Assembly: GCF_003533305.1 (NCBI RefSeq)
Contig: NZ_DOEH01000004.1
Span: 1-64,000 of the forward strand
DNA: 64,000 bases
From: Providencia sp.
GTDB lineage: Bacteria > Pseudomonadota > Gammaproteobacteria > Enterobacterales > Enterobacteriaceae
Direction of reading: 5' to 3'
Part shown: piece by piece, positions 1 to 10,110 of the stretch
Layout: each line of letters starts with the position of its first letter
How positions within the stretch are numbered: position 1 is the stretch's first letter
Translations under genes and position numbers: made by a program
The notes under the pieces: model-generated
Seen by the model: the letters and a program-made list of their open reading frames with translations, nothing else
Database searches by the model: none
Told to the model about the DNA's origin: nothing

Positions 1-24
1 TGTACCTGCAATTGCTATTTTCAA
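1..24 (-). CDS. ugd: UDP-glucose 6-dehydrogenase, N-terminal fragment (cut by window edge)
   Basis: The first 24 bases read on the minus strand as TTG followed by codons for KIAIAGT, which is how Ugd proteins begin (the Rossmann glycine loop continues GYVGLS in the family). A GAGAGG ribosome binding site lies about 6 bases before the TTG, which supports this rare start codon. Ugd oxidises UDP-glucose to UDP-glucuronate, the substrate of the epimerase encoded just upstream at 70-1071, so the two would form a short minus-strand operon. Only eight codons are visible, so the call rests on the motif, the RBS and the neighbour. Confidence 0.6.
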
Positions 25-69
25 ACTTGCCTCTCAAATCTTTCAACGGAGATGACCATGATGGGGATA

Positions 70-1071
70 TTATTGATGATAATATTCACGATACCAATCA
101 ACAAATGCCTGCACACCTTGTTCAATCGAAACTTGTGGACGATAGCCGGTAGCTTTAAATAAGTCTTCCGTGTCAGCCCAAGTGGTATAAACATCCCCTG
201 CTTGCATCGGTAAAAAGTTTTTAATCGCTTCTTTGCCTAACGATTTTTCCAATGCCGAAATAAACTCAATTAATTTAACGGGTTTCCCATTACCAATATT
301 GTATATACGGTAAGGCGCGCTACTTTGCGCAGGGGAGCTTGAGTCATTTTGCGGGTCTGCCTGTGGAATTATATCCGAAATACGTATAACCCCTTCGACA
401 ATATCATCAATGAAAGTGAAATCACGACTGAGATCGCCGTTATTATAAACATCTATCGGTTCACCCGCCAAAATCGCTTTGGTAAATTTAAAGAGCGCCA
501 TATCTGGGCGACCCCAAGGGCCATACACCGTGAAAAAACGCAAACCGGTTGTTGGTAACTGATAAAGATGTGAATAAGAGTGAGCCATCAATTCATTGGC
601 TTTCTTAGTTGCTGCGTACAGTGAAATTGGATGATCTGTTGGCATATCAGTGGTAAATGGCGTTTTATCATTGATGCCATACACCGAACTGGAAGAAGCA
701 TAAACTAAATGTTTTACTTTTGCCTGACGGCACCCTTCTAAAATGGCAAGATGGCCATTAAGATTACTATCTGCATAAGCAAAAGGGTTTTGCAGTGAAT
801 AACGCACGCCAGCTTGTGCCGCAAGGTGAATCACACGGTCGAAACCTTCTTGAGTACACAAGACTAAGACCTTTTCTCGGTCAGTGATATCAAGAGGAAT
901 AAAACGAAATTGAGGATGCTGCTCAAGAAGATGCAATCGAGACTGTTTAAGCCCCTGATCGTAATAAGCATTCATGTTGTCTATTCCAACAACCTCATGC
1001 CCACTTTCTAACAAACGCTGGCACAGCCTAAAACCAATAAAACCGGCACTTCCAGTGACTAAATATTTCAT
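70..1071 (-). CDS. UDP-glucuronate 4-epimerase (NAD-dependent SDR)
   Basis: A 333-residue extended short-chain dehydrogenase. It carries the N-terminal NAD-binding GSAGFIG motif (residues 7-13), the SSSSVYG segment and the catalytic Tyr/Lys in YAATKKAN. RFFTVYGPWGRPDMA is typical of the branch that interconverts UDP-glucuronate and UDP-galacturonate in the cytoplasm for LPS or capsule synthesis. The gene sits 45 bases before a minus-strand start that looks like ugd, whose product is this enzyme's substrate; that supports UDP-GlcA rather than UDP-Glc as substrate. A short insertion rich in Ser, Pro and Gln near residues 240-255 looks like a variable loop. The start is the only ATG giving the intact Rossmann motif; its RBS (AGAAAGA) is weak. 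Confidence 0.85.
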   Translation of the reverse strand: MKYLVTGSAGFIGFRLCQRLLESGHEVVGIDNMNAYYDQGLKQSRLHLLEQHPQFRFIPLDITDREKVLVLCTQEGFDRVIHLAAQAGVRYSLQNPFAYADSNLNGHLAILEGCRQAKVKHLVYASSSSVYGINDKTPFTTDMPTDHPISLYAATKKANELMAHSYSHLYQLPTTGLRFFTVYGPWGRPDMALFKFTKAILAGEPIDVYNNGDLSRDFTFIDDIVEGVIRISDIIPQADPQNDSSSPAQSSAPYRIYNIGNGKPVKLIEFISALEKSLGKEAIKNFLPMQAGDVYTTWADTEDLFKATGYRPQVSIEQGVQAFVDWYREYYHQ

Positions 1072-1390
1072 ATTAATTGTCTTTCTAGTGTTAAACCGTT
1101 CTCAAAGCTCTATTTTGAGCCTGCGATGATGTCATATAGAATAATTGACTTGAACTTAAGACAGAGATTTTACTCATTGGTTTTATTATTAATAAAAATA
1201 AAGTAAAAAATTTAAATAATTACACACAATTTTATCCATTTTCGTCGATTAAACAGAATAATAATCATAAGTTCAAACCCTATTATTACGTGATCACGCC
1301 CACGAACCTAATGTTTAATTGCGTTAAAATAGCAATTTACATTTATTCTATTTTTAATTCTTTATTCTATGAAGCTCAATGAGGTAAATC
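1072..1390. other. AT-rich intergenic region between divergent epimerase and Mop gene
   Basis: Divergent control region of about 320 bases. No open frame of note. It holds long A/T tracts around 1170-1230, an inverted repeat at 1317-1337 and the RBS of the Mop gene (TGAGG at about 1380). Promoters for both flanking genes are expected here but I cannot place them securely. Confidence 0.6.
1317..1337. promoter_or_regulatory. small inverted repeat before the Mop gene
   Basis: Arms AATTGC (1317-1322) and GCAATT (1332-1337) around a 9-base spacer, 54 bases before the start codon. It could be an operator. It does not match the longer ModE palindrome well enough to name a regulator. Confidence 0.25.
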
Positions 1391-1819
1391 ATGCAAATTT
1401 CAGCACGTAATCAACTCACAGGTACAGTTAGCCAAATCAAAGAAGGAGCTGTCAATAATGAGATTATTTTATCTTTAGGAAATGGTGAAGAATTAACAAC
1501 TGTTATTACACGTGAAAGTTGCCACTCTCTTGGCCTCAAAATCGGTAAAGAAGCTATCGCAATTATCAAAGCACCATGGGTTGTTTTAATCAAACCTGAA
1601 TGTGACTTACAGTTTTCAGCAAGAAATCAATTTAACGGTAAAATTAGTCAAATTGTTGAGGGTGCGGTCAACAGCACTATTCATTTAGTGACAAGTAAAG
1701 GTATTGAGCTGACTGCCATTATTACTAATGAAAGTCTTAAAGAAATGAATCTCGTGAAGGGTGCCGGTATTACCGCATTAATTAAGGCATCAAGCGTTAT
1801 TTTAGCCACTAGAAAATAG
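1391..1819 (+). CDS. molybdenum-pterin/molybdate-binding protein with two Mop (TOBE) domains
   Basis: A 142-residue cytoplasmic protein made of two tandem Mop domains, residues about 1-68 and 72-140. Each begins with SARNQ and continues with a G-x-[IV]-SQI-x-EGAVN segment, the family signature. Proteins of this build (the ModG type) bind molybdate or tungstate as multimers and act as an intracellular store. There is a good RBS (TGAGGTAAATC) before the ATG. No modABC transporter lies nearby, but the molybdoenzyme formate dehydrogenase-O and its maturation genes do (3.6-26 kb), so a supply role for molybdenum cofactor is a fair inference. The gene stands alone and ends at a bidirectional terminator. 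Confidence 0.85.
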   Translation: MQISARNQLTGTVSQIKEGAVNNEIILSLGNGEELTTVITRESCHSLGLKIGKEAIAIIKAPWVVLIKPECDLQFSARNQFNGKISQIVEGAVNSTIHLVTSKGIELTAIITNESLKEMNLVKGAGITALIKASSVILATRK

Positions 1820-1861
1820 CCAACTATACCAAAATCGAATAATTATCAAAATCGAATAATT

Positions 1862-1877
1862 GCGGGGTCTCCCCCGC
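1862..1877. terminator. bidirectional terminator between Mop gene and sulfatase-like gene
   Basis: GCGGGG (1862-1867) pairs with CCCCGC (1872-1877) around TCTC. T-rich sequence follows on the plus strand and AT-rich sequence follows on the minus strand. It lies between convergent genes ending at 1819 and 1884. Confidence 0.75.
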
Positions 1878-1883
1878 GATTAT

Positions 1884-3548
1884 TTATTCGGCTACAGCTT
1901 TATCTGCCACTTGAAGTGTCTGATAAATATAATGGCGATAACTATCAAGTAACTGCTTATCTTCGCAATCATTTAGCTTTCCATCACATAAGTGACGCAT
2001 TTTAATGTTCGCCTCATAAAATGGCGATATTTTCAGATTTGCACGCTCGAGTAGCAACCCCCCTAAAAATGAAATATCCGTCAACTCACCTGTTTTGACA
2101 CTCGTGCCTGATTTCAAATTATCACGCAATGTAAATTGGGTTATATAAGATGGTGATGAAAACGATGAGTTATATTTATTTAAGCTAATACCTGGCTGAT
2201 GATCACCAAAATACAAGAACATCAGCGGACGATCGCGTTTTTCAATAAAATCAGCAAAATCACGCATTGCATTATCTGATGCTACTATTTTTTCCATATA
2301 GTGACTAAATTCGCCTGCCGCATCTTTATTACTGATTTTATCTTTTATATCGTAATCATCACTGTGACTTTCTTTATATGGGCCGTGCTCATACATGGTT
2401 AAAGAGAAAATAAATACCGGTTTATCTGTCTCCGTTGCCAATATTTCCTTTGCATACTTGAGCATATCTTCAGTGCTTATTGTCCATAAGTTATCTTGTA
2501 ATTTCCCTGGATAACCTAGCTCTTGCGGTTGAATAATTCTATCAACACCGAGTGTTTCATAAGCGTGTCCTGAATGGTATGCCCCTTTATTAAATGGCGT
2601 CAGCACAACGGTATAATAGCCATTGGCTTTCATTTCTTTAAATAAGCTATTATTGAGATGATCAACAATGAAATAAAATACACCGCTTTTTTGAGAACCA
2701 AAATCATCACTATTCAGGCCTGTTAACGCAGAAAACTCAGACAACCATGTCCCACCACCAAAGGTTTGCACGCGCATCGGGCTATAAGCAACCACATTTT
2801 TATCTTGCTGAAACATAAACAGTTCAGGCAGTTTTGTTCCAGCCGGTAAATCATAAATATTAGGGTTAACGGTAGACTCTTGTAATAACAGGACAATATC
2901 AGGTTTTTCTGTTACTTCGGTTTTATTATTTGCGAGGGATACTGCCGCTGCTTGTTGTATAAAATAATCAGAAGAGCTGGCAAATTGCGGGGATTTATAC
3001 GTCGAATTTTTCGCGGACATGACTAAATTTGTGACTGTACCACGCCCTTTTGGCAGCGTTTGTGTCCATTCATCATAATAATGTGTACTTGACCAATTTG
3101 CTCCGTAATATCCGCCTACCACGAGCAACAAACTCACAATACGCAAAGCAAAGGATTTACAAGGACGAAGTAAGCGCCAACTAATGATTGCATTGACAAC
3201 CAGTAAAATGAGAAGCCCAATCAGTGCTACTCCTGCTAACCAATAGTGACCTAATGTCCCCATATTCGAGGTATCTGTCATAAGATTAATATCAGAAAAA
3301 AAGAGCTGTTCTTTATAATAATGTACTTTTAACTGATTAAAAAATTTAATAACAATGAACAGAGTACTAGTAACAATTGCAGAAAATAGCCAACGGGTGG
3401 TGAGTGCAAATAACGCGCCAAAGAAAATGGCATAGACACTAATAGAAATCAGCGCTGGATAAATCACCTCACTTTTTTCAAAAACTAAAAAAAGCGATCC
3501 AATAAAAATTAGCGCCAGATAGACGCCTGCAAATATTTTTTTCTTCAT
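1884..3548 (-). CDS. LTA synthase-family (sulfatase-fold) phosphoglycerol/phosphoethanolamine transferase-like membrane protein
   Basis: About 554 residues. Four to five membrane helices fill roughly residues 1-150 and a large periplasmic sulfatase-fold domain follows. The nucleophile region resembles LtaS/OpgB-type enzymes: LLLQESTVNP, then FGGGTWLSEFSALTGL with a candidate Thr, later MYEHGPY and YFGDHQPG, which would bind the catalytic metal. Relatives transfer phosphoglycerol or phosphoethanolamine from phospholipid to glycans in the periplasm. The acceptor here is unknown. An upstream in-frame GTG at 3558-3560 is possible, but the ATG giving MKKKIFAG at 3548 puts the first helix at the N-terminus. 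The gene is not operonic with selB (stop at 1884; selB ends at 3623 on the same strand, 75 bases upstream of this start). Confidence 0.7.
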   Translation of the reverse strand: MKKKIFAGVYLALIFIGSLFLVFEKSEVIYPALISISVYAIFFGALFALTTRWLFSAIVTSTLFIVIKFFNQLKVHYYKEQLFFSDINLMTDTSNMGTLGHYWLAGVALIGLLILLVVNAIISWRLLRPCKSFALRIVSLLLVVGGYYGANWSSTHYYDEWTQTLPKGRGTVTNLVMSAKNSTYKSPQFASSSDYFIQQAAAVSLANNKTEVTEKPDIVLLLQESTVNPNIYDLPAGTKLPELFMFQQDKNVVAYSPMRVQTFGGGTWLSEFSALTGLNSDDFGSQKSGVFYFIVDHLNNSLFKEMKANGYYTVVLTPFNKGAYHSGHAYETLGVDRIIQPQELGYPGKLQDNLWTISTEDMLKYAKEILATETDKPVFIFSLTMYEHGPYKESHSDDYDIKDKISNKDAAGEFSHYMEKIVASDNAMRDFADFIEKRDRPLMFLYFGDHQPGISLNKYNSSFSSPSYITQFTLRDNLKSGTSVKTGELTDISFLGGLLLERANLKISPFYEANIKMRHLCDGKLNDCEDKQLLDSYRHYIYQTLQVADKAVAE

Positions 3549-3622
3549 TAGCGTGACCACAAATCCAATATAGATATAAGGGTTGATGCAAAGTTGTATT
3601 GTAATGGATCTAATCTATCTGT

Positions 3623-5491
3623 TTATTCAATAAAAATGCCTTTATCACGTAAATGATGACCATCACCTTTACGACGGGTAAATCCACTTTTATCAAAAAA
3701 CTCAAGGATTTGAATGGCTAATTTACGGCCAATTCCAAGTTCATTACGAAAATCCGCAGCAAAGATAACATCTTTTTCAATGCAGTAACGAAGTATTAAC
3801 TCAGCAAATTGATGCATTTGTTCACTACTATAATACCTATCTCGTACAATGGCTGTGACTAGTCCCATCTGAGCGGCTTTTTTTAACACACGTCTTACAA
3901 CATCTTCACTGTGTCCAATTTCTGCGGCAAGGTCGCGCACCCACCAGGCTTCTAAACGAGGAAAGAGTGACTGAATTTGCAACCATATCTGCTGTTGTTG
4001 AGTATCAAACACCAACCCATGTTGTGGCATATGCAACCAGCCACGGGTTTGCTTGATAGACTCATCATTAATGAGATCGTTAATAAATTTAAATACCAAA
4101 TCTTCACTCATGGTTGGTAGCGCCATACGTTTTAACCGCGCTTTACCTACCCCAATTTGGTCGCTGTGAATTTCATTAAAGTTTTCAAGAACATCCACTA
4201 AGCGCGTTTTCGCAACTTGCGCTTTAAATAGAGATAAAACGCTATCACCAACACGTTCAATATCAATTTGCGCTAATAATGTTTCTAATTGGAGGTGGGT
4301 GAATTGTCGAGCCCAACTATAGTTATGCAGATTCAACTCACCCTGAGGTAATTGCAGCTTAAATTGCGCTAATTCATCATCTGCAGCACAAAGACGAGAT
4401 AACCAATCTAGAAATTCAGGAAGTCTTTTACCTCGACGAGGTGAAACTAAGCGAATGACCCTAGCGCCTCCCAGCGTTTGCCTTGCACTGATATCACGAA
4501 TAATTACGCGGTCATTATCAGCCAACCAAAGTGGCGTATCCAAAATCAATTCAGCTAAAACAGGCGTTTCACCATGATCCACCAGCAAAGAAACTCGCCC
4601 TGTAATATGACTAGCGCCATGATATAAATGCACTGGCTGCCAATGTTTAATTGGCAAATCGCAAGTAAGCTCCACAATGACACGTGTAGCCTCAAAAGCA
4701 GGCTGTTCTGCGAGCAGCCAATCACCTCGAGTAATATCTTCTTTATCAATGTCACCCGTGAGATTTAATGCAACACGATCCCCTGCTTGCGCAAACTGCG
4801 CGGCTTGATTTTGGCGATGAATGCCTCTTACCCTCACCGGCTTCTGCGCGCCAGTCACCCACAAGGTTTCACCCACATCTATCTTGCCAGCCAATGCAGT
4901 TCCGGTCACCACAATGCCTGCACCTTTAACGTGAAAAACACGGTCGATCGCTAAGCGAAAGCGACGTTGCCTATTTTCATTAGTTTCACTTTGTTGATGA
5001 AGCTGTTGAAGGTAAAGCCGTAACGGTTCGATACCACGTTCATCACTCACCGATGTGACAAACAAGGCTGTATCAGTCCAGCCTTGTTGACGTAATTCTA
5101 ATTTAACCTGCTCAGTAACAAATGAGATTTGCTCAGCATCCACACGATCCGCTTTAGTTAAAATAGCAGTAATGTTTCGACAACCAGCAAGTCTTAATAT
5201 GGCAAGATGTTCGCGTGTTTGGGCCATTACACCATCATCACATGCCACAACTAACAGGGCATGATTAATACCACCAATTCCCGCAAGCATATTGGCTAAA
5301 AACTTTTCGTGACCAGGCACATCAATAAAACCAATTGCACTACCATCTTGCTGTGGCCAGTAAGCATAGCCAAGGTCAATGGTCATTCCTCGTTTTTTTT
5401 CTTCTGGAAGGTGCGCGGTATTTATCCCTGAAATTGCTTGAATTAGGGATGTTTTACCATGATCTACATGGCCTGCGGTCGCAAAAATCAT
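3623..5491 (-). CDS. selB: selenocysteine-specific translation elongation factor SelB
   Basis: A 622-residue EF-Tu-like GTPase (E. coli SelB is 614). G1 is GHVDHGKTS (residues 7-15), G3 is DVPGHE and the NKXD-equivalent is TKAD. The beta-barrel domains follow, then C-terminal winged helices in about the last 250 residues, which in the family bind the SECIS hairpin of selenoprotein mRNAs. SelB brings Sec-tRNA to UGA codons. It overlaps selA by 4 bases (ATGA), so the two are translationally coupled. A client UGA and hairpin are present in this window in fdoG (24419-24421). The start at [14 protein letters not shown] matches the family. Confidence 0.96.
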   Translation of the reverse strand: MIFATAGHVDHGKTSLIQAISGINTAHLPEEKKRGMTIDLGYAYWPQQDGSAIGFIDVPGHEKFLANMLAGIGGINHALLVVACDDGVMAQTREHLAILRLAGCRNITAILTKADRVDAEQISFVTEQVKLELRQQGWTDTALFVTSVSDERGIEPLRLYLQQLHQQSETNENRQRRFRLAIDRVFHVKGAGIVVTGTALAGKIDVGETLWVTGAQKPVRVRGIHRQNQAAQFAQAGDRVALNLTGDIDKEDITRGDWLLAEQPAFEATRVIVELTCDLPIKHWQPVHLYHGASHITGRVSLLVDHGETPVLAELILDTPLWLADNDRVIIRDISARQTLGGARVIRLVSPRRGKRLPEFLDWLSRLCAADDELAQFKLQLPQGELNLHNYSWARQFTHLQLETLLAQIDIERVGDSVLSLFKAQVAKTRLVDVLENFNEIHSDQIGVGKARLKRMALPTMSEDLVFKFINDLINDESIKQTRGWLHMPQHGLVFDTQQQQIWLQIQSLFPRLEAWWVRDLAAEIGHSEDVVRRVLKKAAQMGLVTAIVRDRYYSSEQMHQFAELILRYCIEKDVIFAADFRNELGIGRKLAIQILEFFDKSGFTRRKGDGHHLRDKGIFIE

Positions 5492-6885
5492 GAAAGTAAA
5501 ACCTGTAATAATGCGTGTTCATCATCAAGACAACGTAAGTCTAACCAGAGTTTTCCCTCTTTAAAGCGCCCAATAACAGGTTGTGGTAATTGTCGCCAAT
5601 TTGCCGCCAGACGCTCTAATGAGCCCCCTTTTCCATCTAAAGGCGCAAAGGTAATTGCAAAACTCGGTAACCTATCAATCGGTAATGACCCACTCCCAAT
5701 TTGAGAAAGACACGGCTCTATTTCAACAATAAACTTATCCCCGTAAAATGCCTGCAATGTCACTAATACATTATCAGCACTATTTTTGATGGTTTCAGGG
5801 GAACGAGTTAACCAGCGCAATGTTGGTAAATCAGTCGTGAGTTTTTCTGGTGTGAGGTACATTTTTAACGTGGCTTCTAACGCCGCTAATACCATTTTAT
5901 CAACACGTAAAGCGCGTTTAAGGGGATGTTTTTGAATTGCATCAATCCACTTTTTCTTACCTAAAATAATACCCGCTTGCGGACCACCAAGCAGCTTATC
6001 CCCAGAAATTGAAACTAAATCAATACCTTGAGATAAATACATCTGGGGCATTGGTTCAGCAGGCAGACCATAAGCGGTCATATCAATCATTGAACCGCTG
6101 CCTAAATCAATCGCAGTGGGCAATTGGTATTTTTTACCTAGCGCAGCGAGTTCGTCACCTTCAACCTCAGCGGTAAAACCTTCAATACTGTAGTTACTGG
6201 TATGAACTTTCATTAATAATGCAGTTTGCTCATTAATGGCATTTTCATAATCACGTAAATGAGTACGATTCGTTGTGCCCACTTCAACTAACTGACAACC
6301 CGCTTGCGCCATAACATCAGGAACCCGAAAAGCGCCGCCAATTTCAACGAGCTCTCCACGGGAAACGATCACTTGCTGATTTGGTGCGACTGTTGCTAAT
6401 AATAATAAAACAGCGGCGGCGTTATTATTTACAATGCAAGCATCTTCCGCCCCAGTTAATGCACAAAGTAAGTCAGCAATAGCACGATCACGATGACCTC
6501 GCATCGCACCATCGAGAGAATATTCTAATGTAACTGGCGATCCCATGACCTGACCTACTGCATCAATCGCAGCTTTCGACATAACAGCTCGCCCAAGATT
6601 GGTGTGCAAAACAGTCCCCGTGAGATTAAACACATTCTTTAAGGCACTTTGTTTTAATGCATCATGGCGCACTGATAGCTCATTTAACCAATCGTCATGC
6701 CATGAAGGCAGTCGTTCTTCTTGAGCAATACAAGTTCGAGCTTGTTCCTGCATTTCACGTAAACATTCCGTTACCCAATGCAGCCCCGATTGTTCAACCA
6801 AAATTTGAGCTTCATCGAACTGTAGCAATTTATCAATAGCCGGAAGTTGACGATACAAAGCAAGATGCGATTGTGCCATAGTCAC
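5488..6885 (-). CDS. selA: L-seryl-tRNA(Sec) selenium transferase SelA
   Basis: A 465-residue PLP enzyme (E. coli 463) that converts seryl-tRNA(Sec) to selenocysteyl-tRNA(Sec) with selenophosphate. The PLP lysine lies in [12 protein letters not shown] (about residue 296). DLGSGSM and [15 protein letters not shown] are other family blocks. The N-terminal helical tRNA-binding part begins [15 protein letters not shown]. Gene order fdhE-selA-selB on one strand, with 23 bases between fdhE and selA, suggests one operon serving formate dehydrogenase. Start M1 or M3 (6879) cannot be separated. Confidence 0.96.
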   Translation of the reverse strand: MTMAQSHLALYRQLPAIDKLLQFDEAQILVEQSGLHWVTECLREMQEQARTCIAQEERLPSWHDDWLNELSVRHDALKQSALKNVFNLTGTVLHTNLGRAVMSKAAIDAVGQVMGSPVTLEYSLDGAMRGHRDRAIADLLCALTGAEDACIVNNNAAAVLLLLATVAPNQQVIVSRGELVEIGGAFRVPDVMAQAGCQLVEVGTTNRTHLRDYENAINEQTALLMKVHTSNYSIEGFTAEVEGDELAALGKKYQLPTAIDLGSGSMIDMTAYGLPAEPMPQMYLSQGIDLVSISGDKLLGGPQAGIILGKKKWIDAIQKHPLKRALRVDKMVLAALEATLKMYLTPEKLTTDLPTLRWLTRSPETIKNSADNVLVTLQAFYGDKFIVEIEPCLSQIGSGSLPIDRLPSFAITFAPLDGKGGSLERLAANWRQLPQPVIGRFKEGKLWLDLRCLDDEHALLQVLLS

Positions 6886-6908
6886 TATTCTCTCTTATCT
6901 ACTGCTTT

Positions 6909-7844
6909 TTATTTTTCACCCGGAAATAAGAATGGATTAATACTACTACGTGCAAATCCTTCTTCTTCCATCCGTGCATCTAGTATAATTGAGGCTAAAT
7001 CATCTGCGACGGCTTCAACCTTAGACTCTTTTTCTTGATATAAGATTTTCAGATAGCTACCACAGTCACCACAACTTTCAGCTTTCACTGCCGCATTTTT
7101 ATCATCGAGAGACCAGTAATTTAAGTCTCGAGTTTGCTCGCAGTTACTGCATTTCACACGCACCATATGCCATTCGGTTTCACATAAATTACAGTGTAAA
7201 TAGCGTAAACCTTGAGATGTTCCGATTTGTACAATGCTTGAAACCGGCATACTGTTACAAACAGGGCAAAAATGACGATGATCACCATGTTCTGCACGAG
7301 CTTTACCTGGAATATTGGCGGCCATTTGAGCCCAATACACAGACAATGCAGCCCAAATAAACATAGATTTATCGGCAGGAACCTTCTCAAACTGTTGGTT
7401 TAATAACGCTGTTGCCATTTCTTCAAGTTCAGTCTCTGACGCTTTTTCGATATTTTCTAATGCAGGGCGAACAGACTCGGGGACTACTGGCATTAACTCA
7501 GCAATAATTGATCTCAACAATTTATGCCAATGTGCTGTACGTGGAAACGTTTTGATATCTAACGGTGGATTGTTTGAATTAATTGCACGCTCAAGCACTT
7601 CCGTCATATCGACATCTAACGGATTATCATGTTGCGCATTATTTTGTGCGGTTGCGACTTCAGCGGCAAAATTAAGATAATCTGCAAAAGGATGTTCTCC
7701 GATACCCAGTTCTTTGAGTCTTTCAGCTCGTCTTTGATACAGACTTTTTAGGTTAGGAAATAGAACAGGAGGAATAAAACCTATTCCTTTTTCTTTCAAT
7801 CTTTCTTGTCCTAACTCTTCTTTAGGAACGATACGAATACCCAT
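6909..7844 (-). CDS. fdhE: formate dehydrogenase accessory protein FdhE
   Basis: A 311-residue cytoplasmic protein (E. coli FdhE is 309). The C-terminal half has four Cys pairs typical of the iron-binding rubredoxin-like region: CPVC, CNLC, CSNC and CGDC. FdhE is needed for activity of respiratory formate dehydrogenases, binding their catalytic subunits before Tat export. In E. coli fdhE lies directly after fdoI. Here it is about 12.5 kb from fdoI and instead heads a minus-strand run fdhE-selA-selB. The RBS before the ATG is AGAGAG. Confidence 0.95.
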   Translation of the reverse strand: MGIRIVPKEELGQERLKEKGIGFIPPVLFPNLKSLYQRRAERLKELGIGEHPFADYLNFAAEVATAQNNAQHDNPLDVDMTEVLERAINSNNPPLDIKTFPRTAHWHKLLRSIIAELMPVVPESVRPALENIEKASETELEEMATALLNQQFEKVPADKSMFIWAALSVYWAQMAANIPGKARAEHGDHRHFCPVCNSMPVSSIVQIGTSQGLRYLHCNLCETEWHMVRVKCSNCEQTRDLNYWSLDDKNAAVKAESCGDCGSYLKILYQEKESKVEAVADDLASIILDARMEEEGFARSSINPFLFPGEK

Positions 7845-8571
7845 TGCGTTCTCTCTTTTATATTTTTCATAACAACTCGCCCGAGTAAATCACTTTTTAT
7901 ACTCTATTGAGGTGTCTAAGTTCATAATTTTTAATCAGCGAAAAAGCGTCTTATCTAGCACTTAGGATAAAACAAAAGCAGCAGATAGGCTACTGTAACC
8001 CTTGCGTAGGTACGGGTAATAAAGCTAACCAGATCAAATTTTTCTCGATTCCAAGTATTACAAAATAAATTTGTAATAAAATATAACGATAAATTAAAAA
8101 AAGTAATAAGAATGGCCTAAAGTGCTAAATCAAAATTAAATATCAGTTAAGTTGATTTTAAATAAATTAAATGAATAGAAACCAAAGCTATTTCATATGT
8201 AATGAAAATCAAGCTTAAAAAATTCCAAGTCATAACTAAAGTATAAATAATTATAAGTTTAACATGGCATTCAGTCAGTTATAGTAGGAATGACATTTAA
8301 GCCATAGTATGGCTCTATTTTATTTATATTATTTTGTATTAAAAATTTAATATTTTAAATTTAAGAGAAAATCTAATTACGAGCATTGTAACCCTATGTA
8401 TTAATATAATAAATAAAAACAAATCAAAAAGAGATAATCACATTAATATTTATTATAAATAAAAATAAAAATTCACCGAATTAACACTTGTCTATTTCCA
8501 TATATTTAATCTACACTGAATTAGATGGCTAACATTATTATATTTTTCAGATATATTTGAGGTTAAAATTC
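7845..8571. other. long AT-rich divergent intergenic region (fdhE / fumC)
   Basis: About 730 bases without a credible gene. From 8060 to 8560 it is very AT-rich with runs of A and T and no clear motif. A GC-richer patch at about 7975-8045 contains TAACCC (7999-8004) and GGGTA (8023-8027) that could pair, followed by GCTAACCAGATCA. On the minus strand this patch would lie in the leader of fdhE. I could not fit it to a known riboswitch. Promoters for both flanking operons must be here. Confidence 0.5.
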
Positions 8572-10041
8572 ATGCCCAACGCTAATACAGATTCTAAATT
8601 GTATACTCTAAATACAAACATCAAAATTGGTATTAATGAAAAAGGATCTCGAGAAGAATTTGATAGTATGGGTAAAGTGGATGTCCCTGCCCAATATTAT
8701 TGGGGAGCACAAACACAACGCTCATTACAACATTTTAATATTGGCAATGATTTAATGCCAAAAGAAATATATCATGCCTACGGTTATATTAAAAAGTCCT
8801 GCGCTTTAGTGAATTTTAATGCAAATAGACTTCCCGATTGGAAAAAAGAGGCAATTATTTTTGCCACTGATGAAGTCATTAGTGGAAAACTTGACGAACA
8901 TTTCCCTCTTTACGTTTGGCAAACGGGCTCAGGCACACAATCAAATATGAATGTGAATGAGGTTATATCGAATCGTGCTATCCAATTATTAGGTGGTCAA
9001 TTAGGTTCTCAAATACCCGTGGGGCCTAATGATGATGTTAATATGGGGCAGTCTTCGAACGATACATTCCCTACTGCAATGCATATCGCAGCTATTTTTG
9101 CACTTGATGAGCAATTAATTCCAAGCATTGAAAAACTTATTCAAGTAATTGAAAAAAAAGCAGACTCATGGATGAGTGTCGTTAAAATTGGTCGTACTCA
9201 CTTAGAAGATGCCGTACCGCTCACCGTAGGCCAAGAATGGCATGGTTGGGCAGGTCAACTCCGCGATTCTTTAGATGACATTATCCGTAGTAAAACTGAT
9301 CTTTATAAACTTGCCGTCGGGGGCACTGCCGTAGGAACAGGCTTAAATGCGCCAAAAGGCTTTTCAAAAGATGTTGCAGATAAAATAGCGGAATTAACAC
9401 AAAAACCTTTTATTACTGCCCCTAATAAATTTACTGCTCAAGGGTCACTTGATGCATTAGTACGTGGGCATGCAGCTATTCGTGGTCTTGCAGTCGCATT
9501 AATAAAAATAGCCAATGATATGCGTTGGTTAGCATCCGGACCTCGTTGTGGCTTCAGTGAACTGATACTGCCTTCGAATGAACCTGGTTCTTCAATTATG
9601 CCCGGTAAAGTCAATCCAACACAATGTGAAGCTATTGTTATGATTGGCATTCAAGTAATGGGCAATGACTCCACAATTGCGATAGCGGGTAGCCAAGGTA
9701 ATTTTGAATTAAATGCGATGCGCCCTATTATTATTAATAATTTACTTCACTCTATTCGTATCTTAGCTGATGGTTGCCATAAGTTTAGAGAGTTTTCTGT
9801 TGAAGGAACTGAATTAAATAATGAAAAAATAAAACAATACGTTGATAACAGCGTAATGTTAGTCACCGCATTATCGCCTATTATTGGCTATCAAAATTCA
9901 GCGCATATTGCAGAAAACGCAATTGCCAAAAATATCACATTAAAAGAGTCTGCAATTTCTTCAGGAAAAATATCTGAAGAAGATTTTAATAAATATGTTA
10001 ATCCTATTGATATGACCGGAAATGGATTATCGGGAGCTTAA
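8572..10041 (+). CDS. fumC: class II fumarate hydratase (fumarase C type)
   Basis: 489 residues, homologous along its length to FumC (467 in E. coli). It has GSGTQSNMNVNEV, QSSNDTFPTAMH, the HLEDAVPLTVGQEW block and the superfamily signature GSSIMPGKVNP. The enzyme interconverts fumarate and L-malate without an iron-sulfur cluster. The N-terminus is about 20 residues longer than in E. coli FumC before DSMGKVDVPAQ. The start at 8572 is chosen because TTGAGG (8557-8562) makes a good RBS for it. It is 69 bases before a malic/malolactic-type enzyme, so the pair could convert fumarate to malate and then to pyruvate or lactate. Confidence 0.92.
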   Translation: MPNANTDSKLYTLNTNIKIGINEKGSREEFDSMGKVDVPAQYYWGAQTQRSLQHFNIGNDLMPKEIYHAYGYIKKSCALVNFNANRLPDWKKEAIIFATDEVISGKLDEHFPLYVWQTGSGTQSNMNVNEVISNRAIQLLGGQLGSQIPVGPNDDVNMGQSSNDTFPTAMHIAAIFALDEQLIPSIEKLIQVIEKKADSWMSVVKIGRTHLEDAVPLTVGQEWHGWAGQLRDSLDDIIRSKTDLYKLAVGGTAVGTGLNAPKGFSKDVADKIAELTQKPFITAPNKFTAQGSLDALVRGHAAIRGLAVALIKIANDMRWLASGPRCGFSELILPSNEPGSSIMPGKVNPTQCEAIVMIGIQVMGNDSTIAIAGSQGNFELNAMRPIIINNLLHSIRILADGCHKFREFSVEGTELNNEKIKQYVDNSVMLVTALSPIIGYQNSAHIAENAIAKNITLKESAISSGKISEEDFNKYVNPIDMTGNGLSGA

Positions 10042-10110
10042 TTAATCCAATTCAGATTAATTAAAGTATATATCTTAAATTGAACATCTTAAATTGAATA
10101 GGTGAAGTTT

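Noticed and set aside
7975..8045. Thiamine (TPP) riboswitch before fdhE
   Set aside because: The CUGAGA and ACCUGAUCUGG-N-CCAGCGUAGGGA core is not present, and fdhE is not a thiamine gene.
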